This document shows positions 1 through 5,193 of a stretch of DNA of 5,331 bases, piece after piece. Within the stretch, counting starts at the first letter, position 1. Each line of letters begins with the position of its first letter. The notes beneath the pieces are model-generated. The model ran no database searches and was not told the DNA's origin. It saw only the letters and a program-made list of their open reading frames with translations. The translations under genes and the position numbers were made by a program. The stretch lies in NCBI GenBank assembly GCA_013349595.1, contig DUZI01000309.1, positions 1 through 5,331 of the forward strand, read 5' to 3'. The stretch is from Nitrospirota bacterium (lineage in GTDB: Bacteria; Nitrospirota; Thermodesulfovibrionia; Thermodesulfovibrionales; Dissulfurispiraceae).

Positions 1-88
1 AGGTCTTGAATTTTGACATTTTTACTTTTAACTCATAGCTTATCTGTAAGGCAAAACCATTAATGTCTAATGTCAAAATTCAAGACCT
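1..88. repeat. Inverted-repeat element (perfect 20-bp arms, 48-bp spacer), MITE/REP-like
   Basis: Seen: bases 1-20 (AGGTCTTGAATTTTGACATT) are the exact reverse complement of bases 69-88, separated by 48 bp that hold no gene. The 7-mer TAATGTC is repeated directly at 61-67 and 68-74, so the left arm can also pair partly with 62-67. The right arm continues outward as GACCCCC (89-95); the matching left-hand outer bases would lie beyond the window edge, so the element is probably longer. Inference: long perfect arms with a non-coding core suggest a small non-autonomous element. From memory, arms of this type (TCAAGACCTGACCCC) recur in some AT-rich Gram-negative genomes near REP-associated Y1 transposases; I cannot confirm this here. 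It could also fold into a large RNA hairpin downstream of murJ, but it has no U-run typical of an intrinsic terminator. Confidence 0.75.
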
Positions 89-201
89 GACCCCCTCAAT
101 CCTGTACTTCCTATCTTACTTGCAGATTTTATTAAGCTTTTTAGTTCTATCGCCGATTTTAGGTCTGTTAAAACTTTTTCCCGCGATCTCTTAATAATAT
201 C
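73..201 (-). pseudogene. Open same-frame stretch after murJ; possible 5' remnant of a broken gene
   Basis: Seen: after the murJ TGA (202-204) the same minus frame stays open for 42 codons and stops with TGA at 73-75, inside the inverted repeat. The deduced peptide begins DIIKRSREKVLTDLKSAIEL and is Lys/Ser/Leu-rich, like an ordinary soluble N-terminus. An ATG (203-205) overlaps the murJ stop as ATGA, the usual coupled-gene arrangement, but its own frame ends after four codons. Skipping the single A at 202 would join that ATG to the open stretch (M-D-I-I-K...). Inference: this may be the start of a downstream gene broken by a one-base insertion and then by the repeat element. I do not recognise the protein. 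It may equally be chance, since an open run this long is not extremely rare. Confidence 0.25.
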
Positions 202-1785
202 TCATGCCTTTGAGAATATTCTTTTTATAAAAAATCTAATCTCCTCCGAACCTAAAAAATATGTCATCAATCCATATATTGTTATTGCTATAAAAATTGA
301 TGCACTTAGGTAAAGTGATTTATATAAAAACATATCTGATGTAGTCCAAATTGTTGAACAAATAAAATAATTCACGACTACACCCATTGTCAAAGCAGAA
401 ATAACAATTTTCACCAAAGATTTTAAAATATGCATAACATTTATAAGACTAATCTTTCGTTTAATTAACCAAAATATTATAAAGAAATTTGTCATCGCAG
501 ATAAGGAATTTGCAAGGGCAAGACCATTGTGACCCATAGGGGTAATTAAGATATAACAAAAAATTATATTTGTAATTATACCTATTGTTGCAGTCTTTAC
601 AGGAGTTGATGTGTCTTGTAGTGAATAAAAGGCTGATGTACAGACCCTTATGCCCACAATTGCCCATATTCCTATTGAATAATACATCAAGGCACTTGCA
701 GTTGCTCTTGTCGCTTCATAGTCAAATAGCCCTCTTTGAAATAATAAATTAACCAAGGGATCTCTAATAGAAATCAAGCCTGCCATAGATGGTATAGCGA
801 TAAAAAATAATATTTTTAAAGAAAATGAAAAGTCCTCAGCAATTTTATCTATCCTCCCTTCTGCAGCGTGTTTACTAAGTGTGGGCAATGCTGCCATAGA
901 CATCGCTACTCCAAAAATACCAATAGGAAATTGTATTAGTCTCATTGAATAGTAAAGGGCAGTTATACTACCTTCTTTTAAAAAAGACGCAAAAATTGTA
1001 CTTACAAAAATGTTTATTTGTGATACCGCCATACCAACAGTAGAGGGTAATATTAATTTTCCTATCTTCTTGACTTTCTCATTAAAAAGTTTAAAATCTC
1101 CAAAAGGTAAGATTAGAGAATAACCCTCCTTATAAAAGGCTGGTAGTTGAAAAAGAAATTGCATTAATCCACCAATAGTTATTCCGATGGCAACTGAAAT
1201 TATGGGATGCGTTAATCTTTCAAAAAGCATTATTACGCATATTATTGTTACTATGTTTAAAAGTGCTGGAGCCAATGCAGGAATAAAAAAGATTCCCCTT
1301 GTATTTAAAACGCCCATTACTAAAGAAGAAAGACTGACAAACAGTAGGAAGGGCAACATTATTCTTGTAAGAGTAACAGTCATCTGTAGCTTTTCGTGGT
1401 TGCTGGAAAAACCCGGTGCCATTAATAGAATTATTTGCTCTGCAAAAATAACTCCCAAAAAACATAAGATAATCAAGATAATAAATAATATTAGAAACAC
1501 TGATTTAACTAGTTTCTTGGCCGCATCTTTACCTTCTTTTATCTGACAGTCTGTCAACACAGGAATGAATGCAGAAGACATTGAACCTTCTGCAAACAAC
1601 TCCCTTAAAAGATTTGGTATCCTAAAGGCAACAAAGAATACATCTGAAACACCTGTGGCACCAAAATAGCGAGCAAGAATCATGTCTTTTACATAACCAA
1701 GGATCCTGCTTATAAAAGTAGCCACAGACATTAACCCTGCAGCACTTATAATATTTGCTTTTGTTTCTTTGCTTTCCTTACTCAA
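202..1785 (-). CDS. murJ: Lipid II flippase MurJ (MviN family, MOP superfamily)
   Basis: MurJ moves lipid II, the undecaprenyl-linked peptidoglycan precursor, from the inner to the outer face of the cytoplasmic membrane. The 527-residue protein is of normal family length and rich in hydrophobic segments compatible with 14 helices. Family landmarks are visible: SRILGYVKD (26-34), FGATGVSD (41-48), FRIPNLLRELFAEG (54-67), NTRGIFFIPALAPALLN (161-177), ALYYSMRLIQFP (276-287) and AFYSLQDTSTPVK (385-397). Aligned by eye to E. coli MurJ, R27, R61 and R282 match the essential R18, R52 and R270, and D48 matches D39; K33 sits where E. coli has R24. The start is TTG (1783-1785). It is the only start candidate after the in-frame dedA stop that keeps the whole first helix, and AAAGGAG lies 14 nt upstream. 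It is the last intact gene of the run and probably cotranscribed with dedA. Confidence 0.96.
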   Translation of the reverse strand: MSKESKETKANIISAAGLMSVATFISRILGYVKDMILARYFGATGVSDVFFVAFRIPNLLRELFAEGSMSSAFIPVLTDCQIKEGKDAAKKLVKSVFLILFIILIILCFLGVIFAEQIILLMAPGFSSNHEKLQMTVTLTRIMLPFLLFVSLSSLVMGVLNTRGIFFIPALAPALLNIVTIICVIMLFERLTHPIISVAIGITIGGLMQFLFQLPAFYKEGYSLILPFGDFKLFNEKVKKIGKLILPSTVGMAVSQINIFVSTIFASFLKEGSITALYYSMRLIQFPIGIFGVAMSMAALPTLSKHAAEGRIDKIAEDFSFSLKILFFIAIPSMAGLISIRDPLVNLLFQRGLFDYEATRATASALMYYSIGIWAIVGIRVCTSAFYSLQDTSTPVKTATIGIITNIIFCYILITPMGHNGLALANSLSAMTNFFIIFWLIKRKISLINVMHILKSLVKIVISALTMGVVVNYFICSTIWTTSDMFLYKSLYLSASIFIAITIYGLMTYFLGSEEIRFFIKRIFSKA

Positions 1786-1788
1786 AGA

Positions 1789-2436
1789 TTATTGTGATGC
1801 TCCTTTGAGCCTATGTCTGATAAATTCTACTAAAGCTGGGCTTATTGAAAGGAAAATTATGGCAAGAATAACAAGACTGAAATTATTTTTAACTATTGGC
1901 ATATTACCAAAGAGATAACCAGCAGTAACACAAATACCTACCCAGAGTATTGCTCCTGTTATGTTATAGATGACGAACTTTTTATAACTCATTGAACCAA
2001 TACCTGCAACAAAAGGAGCAAAGGTTCTAATAATGGGTATAAATCGGGCAATTATAATGGTTTTACCTCCATATTTTTCATAAAATTCGTGAGTCCTTAA
2101 GAGATGCTTTTTATTTAAAAATCTAACATCTTCCTTATGAAATATTTTTGGTCCCACATACCAGCCAATCCAGTAGTTTACAGTATCTCCTAAAATAGCA
2201 GAAATTGTAAGAATTGCATAAAGGGTGTATAAATCTAATGCACCTAAGGAGGCAAATGTTCCTGCTGCAAAAAGCAAAGAGTCACCAGGGAGAAAGGGGG
2301 TTATTACAATACCTGTCTCAAAAAATACGATTATAAAAAGGATTGCATAGGTCAAAAGACCATATTTCTCAATAATAATGGTCAAATATTTGTCAAGATG
2401 TAAAAATAAATCAATAACTTGAAGTAAATATTCCAT
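1789..2436 (-). CDS. dedA: DedA-family membrane protein (VTT/SNARE-associated domain), putative undecaprenyl-phosphate carrier
   Basis: This 215-residue integral membrane protein resembles E. coli DedA (about 219 aa) along its whole length. Known of the family: DedA proteins support membrane potential and envelope integrity, and members such as UptA have been shown to return undecaprenyl phosphate to the cytoplasmic face. Seen: the acidic motif FFETG (38-42, E40), the re-entrant FLPGDSLL (48-55, D52), GD at 83-84, and the arginine motif RFIPIIRTFAPFVAG (131-145, R131 and R137). These correspond to the E, D and two R residues needed for function in E. coli YqjA/YghB. Further helices lie at about 154-176 and 185-202. 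The ATG start gives an N-terminus typical of the family, but no Shine-Dalgarno sequence precedes it. The gene follows dnaN after 31 bp and precedes murJ by 3 bp. Substrate assignment is inference; membership is secure. Confidence 0.93.
   Translation of the reverse strand: MEYLLQVIDLFLHLDKYLTIIIEKYGLLTYAILFIIVFFETGIVITPFLPGDSLLFAAGTFASLGALDLYTLYAILTISAILGDTVNYWIGWYVGPKIFHKEDVRFLNKKHLLRTHEFYEKYGGKTIIIARFIPIIRTFAPFVAGIGSMSYKKFVIYNITGAILWVGICVTAGYLFGNMPIVKNNFSLVILAIIFLSISPALVEFIRHRLKGASQ
1800..1806 (-). promoter_or_regulatory. Ribosome-binding site for murJ
   Basis: On the minus strand this reads AAAGGAG, a good Shine-Dalgarno sequence inside the last codons of dedA (Lys-Gly-Ala). It lies 14 nt before the TTG start, longer than the usual 5-10 nt. 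It supports TTG as the murJ start, since no ATG or GTG lies between it and the first transmembrane helix. The overlap with dedA suggests translational coupling. Confidence 0.6.
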
Positions 2437-2446
2437 TTATATATGA

Positions 2447-2452
2447 ATTATA
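2447..2452 (-). promoter_or_regulatory. Possible -10 element for a nearly leaderless dedA transcript
   Basis: The dnaN-dedA gap contains a perfect TATAAT on the minus strand, ending 10 nt before the dedA ATG. Initiation about 7 nt downstream would leave a leader of only a few bases, which would fit the absence of a Shine-Dalgarno sequence. No convincing -35 hexamer lies 16-18 bp upstream (GACTTT at 17 bp), and TATAAT is easy to meet by chance in AT-rich DNA, so this is tentative. Confidence 0.22.
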
Positions 2453-2467
2453 TGAAGAGATTCTTTA

Positions 2468-3574
2468 CTAAAGTCTTATAGGCATTAATACACACTTATA
2501 AGTATCTTCTTCTTTTTCAGATAACAAAATGACAGAGGATTGACTGTCGTTCATCTGTATTATTATCTTCTCAGAATCCATAGCACTTAATACCTCAAGA
2601 AGTATCCTTGCACTAAAGGCTATTCTAAAAGGTGCTTTATTAAAATTAACTATTACTTCATCCCTAACTTCTCCAATCTCTGGATTAGAAGCGCTTACAA
2701 CCATCATTGTAGACTCTATATCAAATATGACTGTGCTATATTTTTCTGAACTGATGATTATTGCTTTTTTAAGACTTTTTTCTAAATCAAATTTGTTGGT
2801 AGTTAAAATAGCTTCATTTGAAACAGGTATAACAAATTCATAGTTCGGATAATTCCCTTCGACAAGACGACAGAGCAATTCAGCTTCTCTAGTCTTTAGA
2901 AGAATATAATTTTTCTCAATCCAGATATTTATACTTTCATCTGCGCTTACATTTCTCCTAACCTCAGATATTGACTTCTTTGAAATGATTAGTCTTAAAT
3001 CCTCTTCGATACCATCTAATTTAACATTCTTTATATTAAGAGAAAGACGATGTCCGTCAGTTCCAACTACTGTTAATGTATTATCTTTCACTTTTATATG
3101 AAATAATAGAGTATTAAGAACATACTTGGTATCTGCTTCGCCTGTTGCATATATTGTTTTTGCTATAGAATCAAGTAAATCCTGTCCTGATATAGTCAGC
3201 TTTTTCTCAAAATCTAAACTTGGAAAGATTGGAAAAGCACTAACATTAATACTGCCAAGTCTAAAATTTGTCTTCCCAGATTTGATCGTTACCCAACCTG
3301 TATCGGAAGATTCGATAGATATTTCATTATCTATTTCTTTAGATATTTCATAGAGTTTTTTGCCTGGTAAACAATATTCACCCTCTTCAATAATTTCTAA
3401 ATCGATGGGTATTTTTATGGCAGTCTCAAGATCAGTTGCCATTATAAAAGATTCTTCTTTTTTTGCCTTAAGTAGAAAATAACTTAATACAGCCATAGAA
3501 CTTTTCTTTTCGACTATATACTGGATACGGTTTAGTTTTTTTAAAATTTCATCTTTCTTTATTTTTATCTTCAT
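2468..3574 (-). CDS. dnaN: DNA polymerase III subunit beta (sliding clamp)
   Basis: The beta clamp is a ring-shaped dimer that encircles DNA and tethers polymerase III and other clamp-binding proteins. At 368 residues it matches the usual length (E. coli 366), with three repeated clamp domains at about 1-120, 125-245 and 250-368. Landmarks seen: MATDLE (45-50), FPIFP (114-118), TKYVLNTLLFHI (149-160), TVVGTDGHRLSL (168-179), RLVEGNYPNYEFVIP (236-250) and the C-terminal VLMPIRL (362-368), which lines the protein-binding pocket of the family. The ATG is supported by GGGAGG 9 nt upstream. The stop is TAG. It follows dnaA by 22 bp and is almost certainly cotranscribed with it. Unlike many bacteria, dnaN is followed by dedA, not recF. 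No missing landmark or frameshift was seen. Confidence 0.98.
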   Translation of the reverse strand: MKIKIKKDEILKKLNRIQYIVEKKSSMAVLSYFLLKAKKEESFIMATDLETAIKIPIDLEIIEEGEYCLPGKKLYEISKEIDNEISIESSDTGWVTIKSGKTNFRLGSINVSAFPIFPSLDFEKKLTISGQDLLDSIAKTIYATGEADTKYVLNTLLFHIKVKDNTLTVVGTDGHRLSLNIKNVKLDGIEEDLRLIISKKSISEVRRNVSADESINIWIEKNYILLKTREAELLCRLVEGNYPNYEFVIPVSNEAILTTNKFDLEKSLKKAIIISSEKYSTVIFDIESTMMVVSASNPEIGEVRDEVIVNFNKAPFRIAFSARILLEVLSAMDSEKIIIQMNDSQSSVILLSEKEEDTYKCVLMPIRL

Positions 3575-3583
3575 TTCTATAAT

Positions 3584-3589
3584 CCTCCC
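3584..3589 (-). promoter_or_regulatory. Ribosome-binding site for dnaN
   Basis: GGGAGG on the minus strand, 9 nt before the dnaN ATG, lies wholly in the 22-bp dnaA-dnaN gap. It is the strongest Shine-Dalgarno sequence in the window and contrasts with dnaA and dedA, which have none visible. This is compatible with the clamp being made in greater amount than DnaA from one message. Confidence 0.8.
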
Positions 3590-3596
3590 AACTTTG

Positions 3597-4946
3597 TTAT
3601 TGATTTTTTATCCTTTTGACTAAAACTTCAATTAATTTATTAAAACCTTCATCTCCTTTTAACCTTTCATCAATTTGCTTACATGCATAAATAACAGTTG
3701 CATGATCTTTACCTCCAAAACTATTACCTATCTCTGTTAGAGACATATTAGTTGTTTTTTTACATAGATACATGGATATCTGCCTTGCATTAGATATCTC
3801 TTTAGTCCTTTTTTTTGATTTTATATCTGAAGCTTTTATATTAAAATATTCAGAAACTATCTTTAAAACTAAGTCCGCGTTTATTGGTTTTTCATCATCT
3901 ACTAAAAGTTCCTTTAAAACAACTTTAGTTAGTTCTAAATCTATTTTTCTACCTGTAAGTGACGAATGGGCACCAAGTCTTATAAGACATCCTTCTAAAT
4001 CACGAATGTTTGACTTTATCCTTGATGATATAAAGTATGCCACATCATCAGGTATTTTAAGACCTTCATTTTCTGCCTTTTTATGTAATATTGCGATCTT
4101 AGTTTCAATATCAGGAGGTTGTATATCTGCTATAAGTCCCATGTTAAATCTCGACCTAAGCCTATCACTTATATCTGCTATCTCAATCGGTGGTCTATCA
4201 CTTGTAAGTATAATCTGTTTTTGATTTTCATAAAGGGCGTTAAATATATGAAAAAATTGTACCTGAGTACCTTCCTTACCTGCTATAAAGTGAATATCAT
4301 CAACAAGAAAAACATCCACAGGTCTGAAAGTCTCAAGTAATTCTCCAGTTTTGCCTTGCCTTAAAGATGTAATTATTTCATTCGTAAGAACATCAACAGC
4401 CTTATAATAAATATTTAATGAAGGATTTCTATCAAACAACTCATTACCAATTGCATTTAGCAAGTGAGTCTTTCCAAGTCCGCTGCTTCCATAAATGAAG
4501 AGAGGATTATATGTCTTTCCTGGATTTTCTGCAACCTTCTTTGAAGCGGCATGCGCAAAATCATTCGATGCCCCCACAACAAAATTACTAAAACTGTATT
4601 TTGGATTTAAGAATATTCCTCTGCTTACAAGTTTTTGTCTTTTTATCTCTTTTTTATTCTCATTTTTCTTTATCTCACTATCAACTCTCTCATGTATCTT
4701 ATACTTAATTGTATAATGAGAATTAGCAATGTTTGACACAGTATTTTCAATCAAATCTGGGTAGTTATCTTCTATCCATTCTTTATAAAACCTATTTGGA
4801 ATCTCCAAAGTCAGTTGATTATCCTTAATACTTGATAATTTTATAGGTTTAAACCACAACTCAAAGACACCTTCACCAACAGTATCTTTTATATCAAGAA
4901 AAGTTTTTTCAAGGATTTTTTCTATTTCTGTATTTGAAATTGACAT
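3597..4946 (-). CDS. dnaA: Chromosomal replication initiator protein DnaA
   Basis: DnaA binds DnaA boxes at oriC, forms an ATP-dependent filament, melts the origin and helps load the replicative helicase. At 449 residues it is of normal length. Domain I (about 1-85) contains VFELWFKPIKL (27-37). Domain II is a short Lys/Glu-rich linker (about 86-110). Domain III AAA+ shows Walker A GSSGLGKTH (153-161, K159), Walker B VFLVDDIHF (212-220, D216/D217), sensor I LTSD (247-250), the box VII/arginine-finger stretch DRLRSRF (261-267, R262 and R266) and sensor II NIRDLEG (313-319, R315). Domain IV has ARQISMYL (387-394) and the signature FGGKDHATVIYACKQI (410-425). Ala416 stands where E. coli has the DNA-contacting Thr435; this change occurs in other DnaAs. 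The ATG start matches the family, but no Shine-Dalgarno sequence precedes it. It is the first gene after oriC and probably autoregulated through nearby boxes. Confidence 0.98.
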   Translation of the reverse strand: MSISNTEIEKILEKTFLDIKDTVGEGVFELWFKPIKLSSIKDNQLTLEIPNRFYKEWIEDNYPDLIENTVSNIANSHYTIKYKIHERVDSEIKKNENKKEIKRQKLVSRGIFLNPKYSFSNFVVGASNDFAHAASKKVAENPGKTYNPLFIYGSSGLGKTHLLNAIGNELFDRNPSLNIYYKAVDVLTNEIITSLRQGKTGELLETFRPVDVFLVDDIHFIAGKEGTQVQFFHIFNALYENQKQIILTSDRPPIEIADISDRLRSRFNMGLIADIQPPDIETKIAILHKKAENEGLKIPDDVAYFISSRIKSNIRDLEGCLIRLGAHSSLTGRKIDLELTKVVLKELLVDDEKPINADLVLKIVSEYFNIKASDIKSKKRTKEISNARQISMYLCKKTTNMSLTEIGNSFGGKDHATVIYACKQIDERLKGDEGFNKLIEVLVKRIKNQ

Positions 4947-4959
4947 TTTTTTACATAAC

Positions 4960-4979
4960 TTATTAACAATTTATTAACA
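4960..4979. repeat. Tandem pair of TTATTAACA 9-mers, 11 bp apart
   Basis: TTATTAACA occurs at 4960-4968 and 4971-4979, so the repeat period is 11 bp, close to one helical turn. The pair ends 13 bp before the dnaA start codon and would lie in the 5' leader of the predicted transcript. Each copy differs from TTATCCACA at two positions. They may be low-affinity DnaA sites for autoregulation or another regulator's operator; the sequence does not decide. Confidence 0.5.
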
Positions 4980-4996
4980 TTTGTTGAAAAGTATGA

Positions 4997-5008
4997 AACC
5001 AAGTGGTT
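4997..5008. promoter_or_regulatory. Small dyad at predicted dnaA transcription start
   Basis: AACCA-AG-TGGTT is a 12-bp inverted repeat with perfect 5-bp arms. It covers the predicted start of transcription (about 5007) of the dnaA promoter. It could be an operator half-turn or simply a short palindrome; no known regulator was recognised. Confidence 0.25.
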
Positions 5009-5013
5009 GACAA

Positions 5014-5042
5014 ATTATAAAAAAAATATTGAAAAAGGGCAA
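5014..5042 (-). promoter_or_regulatory. Putative sigma70-type promoter of dnaA
   Basis: On the minus strand the -35 is TTGCCC (5037-5042, 4/6 to consensus), the spacer is 17 bp and T-rich, and the -10 is a perfect TATAAT (5014-5019). Transcription would begin near 5007, giving a leader of about 60 nt before dnaA. DnaA-box-like sites at 5048-5056 and 5061-5069 lie just upstream of the -35 and TTATTAACA copies lie in the leader, an arrangement suited to autoregulation by DnaA. It is the best-spaced promoter found in this gap, but AT-rich DNA gives false matches. Confidence 0.5.
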
Positions 5043-5060
5043 TAAATTTATCATAGTCAC

Positions 5061-5069
5061 CTATCCACA
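5061..5069 (+). promoter_or_regulatory. DnaA box (CTATCCACA)
   Basis: This matches TTATCCACA at 8 of 9 positions, with the core ATCCACA intact. It is the only site here that keeps the full TCCACA end and is therefore the best candidate for a high-affinity box. It lies about 20 bp upstream of the putative dnaA -35 element. Confidence 0.55.
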
Positions 5070-5138
5070 AAAAGAGAACAAACCTATTAATATAAAACTA
5101 ACAAAATTTATCCATTATATTTCATATATATACAGTAT

Positions 5139-5147
5139 TTATCAACA
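5139..5147 (+). promoter_or_regulatory. DnaA box (TTATCAACA)
   Basis: This matches TTATCCACA at 8 of 9 positions (C to A at position 6), a variant found in many bacterial origins. It sits in the AT-rich arm of the gap, next to the LexA-like half-site, in the same orientation as the other boxes. Confidence 0.5.
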
Positions 5148-5193
5148 AAAAAACATTATCATTATTATATTTAATTTAAACATACTTAAAAAA

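Larger units (their letters stand above)
4947..5193. other. Putative chromosomal replication origin (oriC)
   Basis: This is the only sizeable non-coding gap and lies directly upstream of dnaA, the commonest oriC position in bacteria. Seen: near-matches to the DnaA box TTATCCACA, all on the plus strand: CTATCCACA (5061-5069, 8/9), TTATCAACA (5139-5147, 8/9), TTATCCATT (5108-5116, 7/9) and TTATTAACA twice (4960-4968 and 4971-4979, 7/9). Weaker TTATC-starting sites lie at 5048-5056 and 5156-5164. The 5117-5200 stretch is nearly all A/T and could serve as the unwinding element. No perfect box, no GATC site and no second box cluster in the dnaA-dnaN gap were found. Position and box clustering make the call likely. 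The exact unwinding site is not determined. Confidence 0.75.

Noticed and set aside
1..88. Inverted repeat read as an intrinsic terminator or a CRISPR unit
   Set aside because: The 48-bp loop and lack of a T-run argue against a terminator, and two inverted copies without spaced direct repeats do not make a CRISPR array.
101..310. Plus-strand open stretch running from the repeat into the murJ 3' end
   Set aside because: It has no proper start or ribosome-binding site and overlaps murJ antisense; the minus-strand reading is more protein-like.
461..667. Second minus-strand open frame inside murJ (similar ones at 1220-1465)
   Set aside because: Out-of-frame reading of murJ with Cys/Asn/Tyr-rich composition not typical of a real protein.
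1187..1546. Plus-strand open frame of 119 codons opposite murJ
   Set aside because: It lies wholly antisense to well-conserved murJ codons, has no ribosome-binding site and its peptide resembles no known protein. It is a shadow of the membrane-protein coding strand.
3126..3353. Plus-strand open frame opposite dnaN
   Set aside because: It lies fully inside dnaN on the other strand with no start signal or recognisable protein.
3575..3596. Second origin segment between dnaA and dnaN, as in Bacillus subtilis
   Set aside because: The gap is only 22 bp and holds just the dnaN ribosome-binding site, with no DnaA boxes.
3772..4224. Plus-strand open frame of 150 codons opposite dnaA
   Set aside because: It is antisense to the AAA+ and domain IV coding region, whose motifs are intact on the minus strand. 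The length is explained by codon bias of dnaA.
5007..5012. Perfect TTGACA on the plus strand
   Set aside because: No acceptable -10 lies 16-18 bp downstream, and it would direct transcription antisense to prfB with no gene to serve.
5041..5075. DnaA-trio element next to the CTATCCACA box
   Set aside because: The flank shows no clear run of TAG/TAA-type trinucleotides at fixed 3-bp phase after a GC-rich spacer.
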